64,000 nt of DNA, taken from the NCBI GenBank assembly GCA_041675285.1, contig JBAYTZ010000003.1:186001-250000 (forward strand), in the 5' to 3' direction. How positions within the stretch are numbered: position 1 is the stretch's first letter; each line of letters starts with the position of its first letter. Both the position numbers and the translations under genes were made by a program. Source of the DNA: Candidatus Delongbacteria bacterium. GTDB taxonomy: Bacteria; CAIWAD01. Under the pieces are notes generated by a model. That model did not search any database. It was not told the DNA's origin and saw only the letters and a program-made list of their open reading frames with translations. This document shows positions 26,122-34,082 of the stretch, one piece after another.

Positions 26122-28010
26122 GGCGTGTCACGGGATGGGCGGGTCTGGTCCTGCTGCTGCTGCTGGCCTGGCTGGGAGCCCGGGCGGCCGTGGTGGACAA
26201 GGGCGCCGGCCGGGACGTGGACGTCCTGCTCAGCGAGGGCTTCGAGTCCGAGTCCTGGCGCATCGCCTGGACCGTGGTGGACCGCGACGGCTCCGGCGAC
26301 TCCTGGGGCCGGCTGGGCACGGCGCAGTACTACGCGCCCCACGCGGGGGACTGGGCGCTGGGCAGCCGCTACCGGGACGACGGCGAGCCCAACGACGACT
26401 GGCTGATCTCGCCGCCCATGGAACCGGATTCGGCGCGGCGCTTCTTCAAGATCTGGTACCGCAGCCAGGACCCGAACTATCCGGAGACGGTGGAGTTCCT
26501 CGCCCTGCAGCGGGATGCCGCCCTGGCGCCCGGGGAGCTGGCCGCCCACCTGGACGAGTTTCAGCTGCTCGAACGCTTCAGCGAGGTTTCCGTCACCTGG
26601 CAGGAATTCACCGAGGAGCTGCCCGTGGGCAGCGGGGGCGTGTGGTACTTCGCCGTGCGCAACGTGTCACAGGACCGCTTCGTGCTGCTGGTGGACGACG
26701 CCACGGGTTTCTCCACGGTGACGCTGCCGGGACAACGCTGGCAGCTGGAGGACGCCTACCGGCGCTTCGACTTCGGGCTGATGCAGCGCGACTCCATCGC
26801 CCAGAAGCCCTTCCGCATCTGGAACCTGGACGCGGCCGACAGCCTGGCCCTGGTGATCCACCGGCGGCCCCAGCCCCCCTTCCTGCGTTCCAAGGCCCGC
26901 CGGGTCGGGGCGGCGGAACTCCGCTGGGACGTGGACAGCACGCTCTACCTCTGGAAGGCGGACCCCGACAGCGTGGGCAGCCAAGACAGCCTGCGCATCG
27001 ACTTCGGAGTCCGCTCCTTCTACGTGGACACCCTGGATTCGGGTGAGCTGGACACGCTGCGCTACCACGGCACCTACCTGGACACCCTGGAGTTCGACCT
27101 GTTCCACGCCTCGGACGGCGAACTGCTCACGGTCAGCATTCCCTTCAGCGTCTCCTTCTGGTCGCCGGACTCGGCCGCCCGGCTGGACCTGCATCAGGAC
27201 TTCGAGAGCGAGCTGTCGGCGGACTGGAGCGCCCAGGCGGGCAGCACGGACACGCTCTCCTGGCAGCGCGCGCAGACCAGCAGTTCGGCCAACTTCACCG
27301 TGCCGGCCCACAGCTGGTTCGCCTGCGTCAACAGCGACGCCCGCGGCCGCTTCACGGCGGACGGGCTTCCGCTGGTCCAGGACGCCTGGCTGCTCAGCCC
27401 GTGGCTGGATGTATCACACACCCGGGAGGGCGAGACGGCCCGGGGCCTGCTGCTGGCCTGGGACCAGTACTACCAGTCCGGCGCCGGCGACACGCTGGAG
27501 ATCCTGGCGGACAGCGCCGGCACCGGTTGGCGCACCCTGGCCCGGCCCGTCGACGGCGAACACTGGGAGACGCGCAGTCTGGACTTGTCGGGCCTGGCGG
27601 GCACGGACAGCCTGCGCCTGGCCTTCCGCTACCAGGGCAACTGGTCCTACGGAGCGGCGCTGGACAACCTGGTCCTGCTGACGGTGGCCGACGCCCTGCC
27701 GGGCACGCCCGCGCCCCCCGCGCCGCCGCGTGCGCACGCCGACGAGGTGCTGCTGGCGCCCAATCCCTTCAATCCGTTGACCCAGATCCGCTGGCAGGCC
27801 GCCGCCGCAGGACGCCTGGAAGTGACCGTCTACAACCTGCTGGGCCAGCGCGTGCTCAGCGCCGGGCCCTGGCTGCTGCACCCGGGCGCCAACGCCTTCC
27901 CGCTGGACTTCAGCCGGCTGGCCTCGGGCGTCTACCTGGTGCGGATGGTCAACACCGGGGCGGACGGCCGCGCGGCGCAGCAGCTGCGGCGCGTGACCTT
28001 CCTGAAGTAG
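26118..28010 (+). CDS. Secreted protein with two choice-of-anchor/cleaved-adhesin-like domains and T9SS sorting domain
   Basis: A 630-residue protein with a signal peptide (about 1-24). Two jelly-roll modules of the choice-of-anchor J/cleaved-adhesin type are visible. One is near residues 36-200 (S-E-G-F-E-S-E-S-W-R, then D-D-W-L-I-S-P-P-M). The second is near 355-530 (D-F-E-S-E-L-S-A-D-W-S, then D-A-W-L-L-S-P-W-L-D). The C-terminal 80 residues form a typical sorting domain: L-A-P-N-P-F-N-P-L-T-Q-I-R-W, V-T-V-Y-N-L-L-G-Q-R-V and L-A-S-G-V-Y-L-V-R-M, ending F-L-K. It probably goes to the cell surface through the type IX system and binds carbohydrate or protein. Its start overlaps nadC by four bases. 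The domain names are judged by eye. Confidence 0.75.
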   Translation: MRRVTGWAGLVLLLLLAWLGARAAVVDKGAGRDVDVLLSEGFESESWRIAWTVVDRDGSGDSWGRLGTAQYYAPHAGDWALGSRYRDDGEPNDDWLISPPMEPDSARRFFKIWYRSQDPNYPETVEFLALQRDAALAPGELAAHLDEFQLLERFSEVSVTWQEFTEELPVGSGGVWYFAVRNVSQDRFVLLVDDATGFSTVTLPGQRWQLEDAYRRFDFGLMQRDSIAQKPFRIWNLDAADSLALVIHRRPQPPFLRSKARRVGAAELRWDVDSTLYLWKADPDSVGSQDSLRIDFGVRSFYVDTLDSGELDTLRYHGTYLDTLEFDLFHASDGELLTVSIPFSVSFWSPDSAARLDLHQDFESELSADWSAQAGSTDTLSWQRAQTSSSANFTVPAHSWFACVNSDARGRFTADGLPLVQDAWLLSPWLDVSHTREGETARGLLLAWDQYYQSGAGDTLEILADSAGTGWRTLARPVDGEHWETRSLDLSGLAGTDSLRLAFRYQGNWSYGAALDNLVLLTVADALPGTPAPPAPPRAHADEVLLAPNPFNPLTQIRWQAAAAGRLEVTVYNLLGQRVLSAGPWLLHPGANAFPLDFSRLASGVYLVRMVNTGADGRAAQQLRRVTFLK

Positions 28011-28034
28011 ACGGCGGCAGTTCCGCGGGAGGCC

Positions 28035-29465
28035 TTGGTGGACGTGCCCGAACTCCCTGCTTGTCGCCCGCTGCGTGGGTGGCCTCCCGTTGGGTGGGTG
28101 CGGCGCGTGTTGCCCATCCTGCCGGTCCTGCTGGCCGCCTCCGCCAATGCCGCCTGCCTGCTCTCCACGCCGCCCGACAAGGGCGCGCGCATCGACGAGG
28201 CCTTCCAGCACGTCACGCCCGGCTCCGACGGCTACTTCGAGCTGCACTGGAACTCCAGCGGCGACTCGGCCCTGGCCGCCGAGCACGTGCCGCGGATCCT
28301 GGCCGCGCTGCAGGCGGCGCGCGCCCACTATCTCTCGCTGCCCGGCGCCTGGGACGCCCCGCTGGGCCTGCGCGAGCGCTACCCCGTGCTGGTGGTGCGG
28401 CAGGACATGCCCGGCGCCACCACGCTGCCCTTCGAGGAGGACGGCACTGGCGGCCTGAGCTGGATCCAGCTCGACCACCAGCCGGAGCGCTGGGGCGGCG
28501 ACCCCGGCGAGTTGCTGGACGTGACCTGCGCCCACGAGTTCTTCCACGCCCTGCAGTTCGCCCGGGGCGCGGACCTGCGCAACCTGGCCTTCTACGAGTC
28601 CAGCGCGGTCTGGGCCGAGGACCAGGTCTTCCCCGACCACGACGACTGGGCGGTGCGCTACCTGCCGGCGCTGCTCACCGACCTGCGGCGACCGCTCACC
28701 TTCACGGGCGGGCTGCGCGAGTACGGCGCCGGCGCCGTGCTGAAGTTCCTGCTGGCGGCTGAAGCGGATTGGTCGCCCTGCCGCGCGGCCCTGGAGTACG
28801 GGGCGCTGACGGGCGATTGCTGGCCGCGGCTGCTGGACAGCCTGCAGGCCCCGCCGGCGAATGAACTGGCGGCCTGTCTCACGGAACTGCTACGCGCGGG
28901 GGATACCGACCGCGACTGGCGCGTGCCCGAGTTGGCCGGCCAGCCGGCGCCCCTGCGCGCCACCTTTCCCGGCCTGACCCACGCGGGCGGAATTCCGGCG
29001 GAGGCGCAGGAATTGGAGGGACTCGCCTGGGAGGCCCTGGCGCTAAGCGACGCGGGCGGTCTGCGGGCCGCCGGCCAGGGTTTGTATCACTTGGCGGAAC
29101 GTGCGGAACAGCCCGTCGCCTGGGCGGATTCCGCACGGATGGCCGTGTCCAATCGGGACTGGTTGCTGCTGGTGAACGCGGGCACCCCGCCGCGGGCCGG
29201 ACTGGGCTGGCTGGAGTGGACGGCCGCCGCCGCGCCGCTGCGCGTCTGGCCCAACCCGGGCGGTTTCCGGCGCCAGGTGCAGTTCGCCGGCGCCTCGCAC
29301 CCGCTGGAGATCCGCAACCTGTTGGGCCAGCGCCTGGCGCTCTGGACGCCTCCCGGTCCGGGTCCCGGCCCCTGGGAGCTCGTGCTGCCGCCCGCGGCCA
29401 ACGGTCCGCTGCTGCTCGGGGACCCCGACCGCGGCGCCGCCGTCCGGCTCAGCGTGCTGCGCTGA
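28035..29465 (+). CDS. Putative secreted HExxH zinc metallopeptidase (MXAN_6640-like)
   Basis: Up to 476 residues. The start is TTG 28035 or GTG 28038, both just after GGGAGG; a later GTG nearer the signal sequence cannot be excluded. The signal peptide lies at about residues 24-40 (V-L-P-I-L-P-V-L-L-A-A-S-A-N-A). The zinc site is H-E-F-F-H-A-L-Q-F, followed about 20 residues on by Y-E-S-S-A-V-W-A-E-D, whose Glu is a likely third ligand; that arrangement matches the family annotated as MXAN_6640 putative metalloprotease. The C-terminus (L-R-V-W-P-N-P-G-G-F then I-R-N-L-L-G-Q-R) looks like a decayed or short sorting domain. It follows the T9SS cargo gene by 24 bases and converges on kynU with only four bases between stops. 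Confidence 0.7.
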   Translation: MVDVPELPACRPLRGWPPVGWVRRVLPILPVLLAASANAACLLSTPPDKGARIDEAFQHVTPGSDGYFELHWNSSGDSALAAEHVPRILAALQAARAHYLSLPGAWDAPLGLRERYPVLVVRQDMPGATTLPFEEDGTGGLSWIQLDHQPERWGGDPGELLDVTCAHEFFHALQFARGADLRNLAFYESSAVWAEDQVFPDHDDWAVRYLPALLTDLRRPLTFTGGLREYGAGAVLKFLLAAEADWSPCRAALEYGALTGDCWPRLLDSLQAPPANELAACLTELLRAGDTDRDWRVPELAGQPAPLRATFPGLTHAGGIPAEAQELEGLAWEALALSDAGGLRAAGQGLYHLAERAEQPVAWADSARMAVSNRDWLLLVNAGTPPRAGLGWLEWTAAAAPLRVWPNPGGFRRQVQFAGASHPLEIRNLLGQRLALWTPPGPGPGPWELVLPPAANGPLLLGDPDRGAAVRLSVLR

Positions 29466-29469
29466 GCCC

Positions 29470-30666
29470 TCAGCGGCAGGCGGCCAACAGCTCCACGGCC
29501 TGTTCCAACTCCTCATCCGTGGTCAACAGGTCCGGGCAGAACCGCACGCCGGCGGAGCGCGCGTCCGTGTTCACCCCGGCGCGCTTGAGCCGCCCCACCA
29601 GTTCTTGCGGATCGGGACAGGGCAGAGTGAGGAAGGCGCCGAACTCCGGCCCTCGCCCCAGGTGGGGGATGTCCCGGGCCGCCAGCAGGTCGGAGAGCAG
29701 GGCCTTCTGCCGCAGGTTCCAGGCGCGCAAGCGCTCCACGCCCACGGCGGCCGTGAAGGCCAGGCCCGCCCGGGACTGGTGGAAGACCAGCGGCGGGAAG
29801 GTGGACTCCAGCCAACCGTCGCCGTTCTCCGCTAGCACCAGTTTGTCGCCGCGCGTGAAGGCGAAGGGATCCCGGCGGGCGAACCAGCCCGTGTCCAGCG
29901 TGCCCGCGCCGCTGCGCAGGGCCTGGGGCGAGACGTAGAGCCAGCAGGAGCCGGGCCCGCCGCGCAGGTACTTGTAGCTGCCGGCCACGGCGTAGTCCAC
30001 GTCCAGGGCGGCCAGGTCCAGCGGCAGGATGCCGTAGCCGTGATACACGTCCAGCAGGATGCGCGCGCCCGTGGCGTGGGCGGCGGCCACCAGCTCGGGC
30101 AGGTCCGCCAGCACGTGGCCGTTGGCGAAGAAGACCTGGGAGATCACCACCAGGTCCACCTCGCAGAGCACGGGGATCAGGTCCTCCACGTGGAGGAAGC
30201 CGTCCGGCCGCGCGTCCACCCAGTGCAGCTCGGCGCGTCCCAGGGCCTCGTACTGCTTGAGGATGCTGTCCAGGCTGTCGAATTCCGCGCGGCTGGCCAG
30301 CACGCGCGGCACGCCCGGCAGGGAGTTCAGCACGGCGCGCAGACCCTGGCCCGCGCTGGCCTTGGGCACGATGCAGTCCACGCGCGGGGCGCCGGCCAGC
30401 GCGGCCGTAGCGGCACGGAAGGATTGCATTTCCATCCACCACGGGCCCCAGGCCTCGTCCAGCTCGTCGTACCACAAGCTGAGGCCCTCGGCCAGGTCCT
30501 GCGCCGTCTGGTCCAGCGGGCGGCCCAGCGAGTGGTTGGCCAGGTAGATCTCGCGCGAGTTCCGCGCCAGAATGCGGGAAAACAACGGCCGGACGTGGGT
30601 TGCGATCCCCGCGGCCGTGAGCGGACCGTCGCCCAGCGCGGCCCCCAGGTCCGATAGGCAAGTCAT
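29470..30666 (-). CDS. kynU: Kynureninase
   Basis: A 398-residue PLP enzyme of fold type I that hydrolyses kynurenine (or 3-hydroxykynurenine) to anthranilate (or 3-hydroxyanthranilate) and alanine. The PLP lysine is Lys232 in S-Y-K-Y-L-R-G-G-P-G-S. Upstream are the D-V-Y-H-G-Y-G region, carrying the Asp that pairs with the pyridine nitrogen, and the S-Q-V-F-F-A-N-G strand. The N-terminus I-Y-L-A-N-H-S-L-G-R-P is a kynureninase trait. The ATG overlaps the kynA stop (ATGA), so the two are co-translated. The pairing with tryptophan dioxygenase separates it from other class V aminotransferases. Downstream it converges on a peptidase gene. Confidence 0.9.
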   Translation of the reverse strand: MTCLSDLGAALGDGPLTAAGIATHVRPLFSRILARNSREIYLANHSLGRPLDQTAQDLAEGLSLWYDELDEAWGPWWMEMQSFRAATAALAGAPRVDCIVPKASAGQGLRAVLNSLPGVPRVLASRAEFDSLDSILKQYEALGRAELHWVDARPDGFLHVEDLIPVLCEVDLVVISQVFFANGHVLADLPELVAAAHATGARILLDVYHGYGILPLDLAALDVDYAVAGSYKYLRGGPGSCWLYVSPQALRSGAGTLDTGWFARRDPFAFTRGDKLVLAENGDGWLESTFPPLVFHQSRAGLAFTAAVGVERLRAWNLRQKALLSDLLAARDIPHLGRGPEFGAFLTLPCPDPQELVGRLKRAGVNTDARSAGVRFCPDLLTTDEELEQAVELLAACR

Positions 30667-31562
30667 GATGCGTCCTCCATCCGTGTGCGCACCTCGATCA
30701 GCTCCGGGAAGAAACAGAGCTCCAGCGCCTTCTTCAGGAAGCCCACGCCGCTGGATCCCCCCGTGCCCGGCCGGTGGCCGATCACACGCTCCACGGTCTT
30801 CATGTGGCGGAAGCGCCAGAGTTGGAAGGCCTCCTCCACGTCCAGCAACTTCTCGGCCATTTCGTAGGCGTCCCAGTGCTCGGTGGGCTCCCGGTAGATC
30901 AGGCGCAGCGCCTCCAGCACGGCGGAATGGGCCACGTAAGGCTGTCGCAGGTCGCGCTCCAGATGCTCGGCCGGGATGGCGAACCCGCGCCGGGCCAGGT
31001 GCCGCTGGAACTCGTCCCACAGGCTGGGGGCCGCCAGGTCCGCCAGGATCTGCCGGTGTTGCTCCGGGTCGTGGCGGAAGATCTCCGCCTGCCCGGCGTG
31101 CTTGTTGCCCAGCAGGAATTCCAGCGTGCGGTATTGGAAGGACTGGAAGCCCGACGACTGCCCCAGCGCCGGCCGGAACTGCGCGTACTCGCTGGGGGTC
31201 AGGGTCTCCAGCACGGCCCACATGTTGAAGAGTTGCTGCTGGATCAGTTTCACGCGGGCCAGGATCTTGAAGCAGGGCTCCAGCTCGTCGCGCCGCACGT
31301 TCGCCAGGGCTGCGCGCAGTTCGTGGATCAGCAGTTTTAGCCACAGCTCGCTGACCTGGTGCTGCACGATGAACAGCAGCTCGTCATGCTGGCCGGAGAG
31401 CGGCTGCTGCGCCGCCAGCAGCGTATCCAGCTGCAGGTAGCCGCCGTAGCTCATGCGCTCGCGGAAGTCCGTGGCGATGCCCGCCTCCAGGTCGCGGTAG
31501 TTTCCCAACCCAGTCCTCCATTCTGTCACCTGACCTTCGATCGGCCCCAACACGGCCAGCAC
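30663..31562 (-). CDS. kynA: Tryptophan 2,3-dioxygenase
   Basis: A heme enzyme that opens the indole ring of tryptophan to N-formylkynurenine. Numbered from the GTG at 31562 (299 residues), signatures are M-S-Y-G-G-Y-L-Q-L-D-T-L-L, F-I-V-Q-H-Q-V-S-E-L-W-L-K-L, S-S-G-F-Q-S-F-Q-Y-R-x-L-E and the heme-ligand His253 in F-R-H-M-K-T-V-E-R-V-I-G, then the substrate loop G-T-G-G-S-S-G. A second GTG at 31529 has a better ribosome site (GAAGG) and would give 288 residues, nearer the usual length. Heads a two-gene operon with kynU; no kynurenine formamidase gene is adjacent. Confidence 0.95.
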   Translation of the reverse strand: MLAVLGPIEGQVTEWRTGLGNYRDLEAGIATDFRERMSYGGYLQLDTLLAAQQPLSGQHDELLFIVQHQVSELWLKLLIHELRAALANVRRDELEPCFKILARVKLIQQQLFNMWAVLETLTPSEYAQFRPALGQSSGFQSFQYRTLEFLLGNKHAGQAEIFRHDPEQHRQILADLAAPSLWDEFQRHLARRGFAIPAEHLERDLRQPYVAHSAVLEALRLIYREPTEHWDAYEMAEKLLDVEEAFQLWRFRHMKTVERVIGHRPGTGGSSGVGFLKKALELCFFPELIEVRTRMEDAS

Positions 31563-31590
31563 GGCGCATTGGGAGGGGTTGCGTCAGACA

Positions 31591-31627
31591 CCTTCCCCCG
31601 CCCAGCGGGGGAAGGACGGGATGGGGG
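31591..31627. repeat. Dispersed hairpin element, family B, copy 1
   Basis: A perfect 11-bp stem (CCTTCCCCCGC 31591-31601 with GCGGGGGAAGG 31605-31615) with a three-base loop, followed by ACGGGATGGGGG. The same design, a C-rich/G-rich hairpin followed by a GGATGGGGG tail, occurs in the inverted repeats at 50.3 and 54.3 kb. Confidence 0.75.
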
Positions 31628-31758
31628 CGTACCCCAACCCCACTTGCATCATGAGGCGCAAAAGCCGACGGCGACCTAGAGATTCCATTGGCAATCAGCG
31701 CACACTCAACGGAGATTGCGTGCTGCTGTCTGTCACCGATGTGCCGCGATTCGTCCGT

Positions 31759-32649
31759 CTAAACCTGCGCGCCAACCGGCGGACAGGGCCAATGCTCGCG
31801 CTGCGTCAATTCCTCGCAGAGCCGCCAGAGCCGCTCCTCGGCTGCGGGGTCGGCGAACTCGCAGGGCCGCTCCTGGCGCTGGCTGTGGAAGCCGCCGCTG
31901 CGGCCCTCAACTGCCGGATCCGCCGCCAGCCAGACGGCCGTGTCCGCGCCCTGCTCCACGCTCTTGCCGCGCAGCAGGCCCGCGACGCCGATCATCAGCC
32001 GTGTGAGCGGATTTGTATCACGGAACAGCCGGGTCTGCACCAGCCCGGGGGCCATGGAATTCACCGTCACGCCGCGCGCCGCCAGCCGCCGGGCCAGCGC
32101 CCGGGTCAACATGCGGTCGCCGGCCTTGCTCTCCTGATAGGCCCGCTGGCCGTTGTAGGGCCGGCGCAGGAACTGCGGGTCGTCCAGCTCGGGCGCCGCA
32201 GCAAAGGTGGAGGCCACGTTGACGATGCGGCCTGCCCGTCCGCCCCGCTCCGCCGCGCCCGCCTCCAGCAGCGGCAGCAGCTCCAGCGCGGTCAAAAATG
32301 TGCCCAGCACGTTGGTGGCGAAGGTCAGCTCCAGGCCCTCCGGACTGGGCCGCCGCGCGGGCAAATGCACGCCGGCGTTGTTCACCAGCACGTCAAGTTT
32401 TCGTCCGTCCCGGGTCAGCCGATGGGCGAAGGCGCGGATGCTGGGCGGGCTGGAGACGTCCACCTGCCGCACCTCCAGCTGCGCGTCCGGCAATTCTTCG
32501 CGCAGTTCGTCGATGGTGCGCGCGCCGGCCTCGGCGTCGCGGCAGGCCAAGATCAGCTGGGCGCCCTGGGCCGCCAGTTGCCGGACAATCTCCCGGCCGA
32601 TGCCGGAATTGGCGCCGGTGACCAGGATGCGGGGCTGTGCTTGTGTCAC
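31759..32649 (-). CDS. Short-chain dehydrogenase/reductase (retinol dehydrogenase-like)
   Basis: A 296-residue NAD(P)-dependent oxidoreductase. Start is the GTG at 32649, preceded by GGAGT; the longer open frame upstream has no support. Classical SDR motifs are T-G-A-N-S-G-I-G (residues 11-18), D-V-S after the third strand, N-N-A-G, N-V-A-S with the catalytic Ser, and Y-Q-E-S-K (the Y-x-x-x-K pair). The Arg in A-C-R-D suggests preference for NADP. The architecture matches WWOX/RDH-type SDRs, which act on lipophilic alcohols or ketones; the substrate is unknown. It lies 197 bases upstream of kynA on the same strand, with a repeat element between, so co-transcription is uncertain. Confidence 0.85.
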   Translation of the reverse strand: MTQAQPRILVTGANSGIGREIVRQLAAQGAQLILACRDAEAGARTIDELREELPDAQLEVRQVDVSSPPSIRAFAHRLTRDGRKLDVLVNNAGVHLPARRPSPEGLELTFATNVLGTFLTALELLPLLEAGAAERGGRAGRIVNVASTFAAAPELDDPQFLRRPYNGQRAYQESKAGDRMLTRALARRLAARGVTVNSMAPGLVQTRLFRDTNPLTRLMIGVAGLLRGKSVEQGADTAVWLAADPAVEGRSGGFHSQRQERPCEFADPAAEERLWRLCEELTQREHWPCPPVGAQV

Positions 32650-32937
32650 GTGGACTCCTCTGCTGCGCGTGGGCGGGGACCCGTTCCAACATGCGGATCG
32701 CGGCGCGAAGACACCAGCACTCCGCCGCCGCACGAAGTCCCGCCAACTCCGCCCGGCGGCCGGAGGATCCGCGCCGGGCTTCCGGCCGCGGGTTTTCCCA
32801 AGCGCAGCGTTTCGGCTTGCCCAACGCCATCCGGAAGATGATCTTGTAGACGAATCTGCATGTGACGACGGCGCCTCCCCCCGACGACCGCCGCCCCGCG
32901 CCGGGCTGGCCCGCGCGACACCCTGCCTGGAGGCCTC
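32650..32937. promoter_or_regulatory. Divergent intergenic region
   Basis: These 288 bases separate the leftward SDR gene from a rightward lipoprotein gene and must hold both promoters. The region is GC-rich, and no convincing promoter boxes, operator or RNA structure could be assigned. A good ribosome site (CTGGAGG) precedes the lipoprotein start. Confidence 0.4.
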
Positions 32938-33987
32938 ATGAAGTCCGCTTTGCGCACCGGCACGCTGGCCCTGCTGGGCCTGCTGCTTGTATTTGGCTGC
33001 ACCGACGACAGCGATGAGGGTGGTGATCCCGGGCCCGCGGCGCCCCTGGTGAGCCAAACCGACTGGGCCCCCGGCGCCGATCCCGGCCTGAACGACCAGC
33101 CCCGCGGGCGGCTGAACTGGTTCCCGCGCACGACCACGCTGACCCAGCAGCAGATCCACCCCGGCTGGCCGCACAACGACGAGGTCACGCTGCTGGAGCT
33201 CGTGCACCAGCCCTTCGCCTTTCTGGCGGGCAGCACGACGCACTACGTACCCGACAGCTGGACCAGCCTGAGCAGCCGGGTGACCCTGGACACCCTCGCG
33301 ACGGTGCTGGAGTGGAAGCTGCTCTTCGCGTCGCTGCCCGACGCCGGCGTGCTGGTGATCGACATCGGCGAGTTCAGCGAGGATGTGAACGGCAACGGCG
33401 TGCTGGACAGCGAGGACGCCAACGGCGACGACGTCCTGCAAGCCGCCGAAGAAGACCTGGGCCTGGATGGCCGGAGCGGCCCGGATGTGCCGTGGCCCCT
33501 GCCCGTGGACTTGATGGGCTGGACGGGCACGCCCACCGAGCAGCTGGCGCAGTTCGGGATGGTCCACGACTGGAACGACGCGGACGGCAACAACCTGCGG
33601 GACGCCAGCGAAGCCTGGTCCTGGGACGACTGGTCCGCCGCCGACGAGGCCGACCCGTTGAGCGCCAACCCCTGTGGCACGGAAGGCAACGGCCAGGACG
33701 CCGACTACGACCAGCCGGACAGCGAGGACCTGGACGGCGACGGCGTGCTGGACACGGCGGACAACTACCGCCGCTACACGCTGCCGCTGGACCCCGCCGC
33801 CCCCACGCAGGATGCCGCCATCACCCAGCTGAACAATTCCGACTGGCTGCAACTGAGCCTGCAACTGGAGCGCGCCCACACCACGGTGGGCACGCCCAAC
33901 CCCGCCGGCCCCCAGCGCGTCCGCCTAAGCCTGACCGGCTTTGATTACCCGGCAATTCTCTACCTGACCTGGTTCGATTGGAGGTAG
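32938..33987 (+). CDS. Lipoprotein with calcium-loop and SprA-like motifs
   Basis: A 349-residue protein. The signal peptide ends Leu-Val-Phe-Gly-Cys, so Cys21 should be lipidated, and an acidic linker follows. Motifs in order are D-V-N-G-N-G-V-L-D-S-E-D, E-E-D-L-G-L-D-G-R-S-G, C-G-T-E-G-N-G-Q-D, then P-D-S-E-D-L-D-G-D-G-V-L-D-T-A-D-N-Y-R-R-Y-T-L-P-L-D. From memory, this series (calcium loops, E-D-x-G-L-D-G, N-G-T-E-G-N, then E-D-L-x-G-N-G-V-L-D with N-x-Y-x-x-Y) also occurs in the extracellular part of the huge T9SS translocon protein SprA/Sov. Here it is free-standing and lipidated, at about one-seventh of SprA length. Either a SprA-derived accessory lipoprotein or a convergent calcium-binding surface protein. 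Confidence 0.6.
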   Translation: MKSALRTGTLALLGLLLVFGCTDDSDEGGDPGPAAPLVSQTDWAPGADPGLNDQPRGRLNWFPRTTTLTQQQIHPGWPHNDEVTLLELVHQPFAFLAGSTTHYVPDSWTSLSSRVTLDTLATVLEWKLLFASLPDAGVLVIDIGEFSEDVNGNGVLDSEDANGDDVLQAAEEDLGLDGRSGPDVPWPLPVDLMGWTGTPTEQLAQFGMVHDWNDADGNNLRDASEAWSWDDWSAADEADPLSANPCGTEGNGQDADYDQPDSEDLDGDGVLDTADNYRRYTLPLDPAAPTQDAAITQLNNSDWLQLSLQLERAHTTVGTPNPAGPQRVRLSLTGFDYPAILYLTWFDWR

Positions 33988-34048
33988 GGCGCCGGGCACC
34001 ATGGATTGCATCGCGCCGTGCCTCACTGGGCAGCCCCGGTAGACTGTC

Positions 34049-34068
34049 ACCCCAGCGAAAGCTGGGGT
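34049..34068. repeat. Hairpin with GAAA tetraloop (REP-like)
   Basis: An 8-bp perfect stem (ACCCCAGC/GCTGGGGT) closed by a GNRA-type GAAA loop, between two genes on the same strand, at the left edge of the AT-rich island. It resembles family A in layout (GTC-A-C-rich stem-TCC) but differs in sequence. It could also act as a weak terminator for the upstream lipoprotein gene. Confidence 0.6.
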
Positions 34069-34082
34069 CCCGTGGGGTAAGC

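Noticed and set aside
21315..26549. Antisense open frame of about 1740 codons opposite the TPR protein and nadC
   Set aside because: It spans the 11-bp array, a hairpin and a certain nadC gene on the other strand. The product is Gln/Arg/Gly-rich without a domain.
32650..33879. Extended reading frame upstream of the SDR gene on the minus strand
   Set aside because: The SDR fold starts at the GTG at 32649 with its own ribosome site; the upstream part is antisense to a lipoprotein gene with a clear lipobox.
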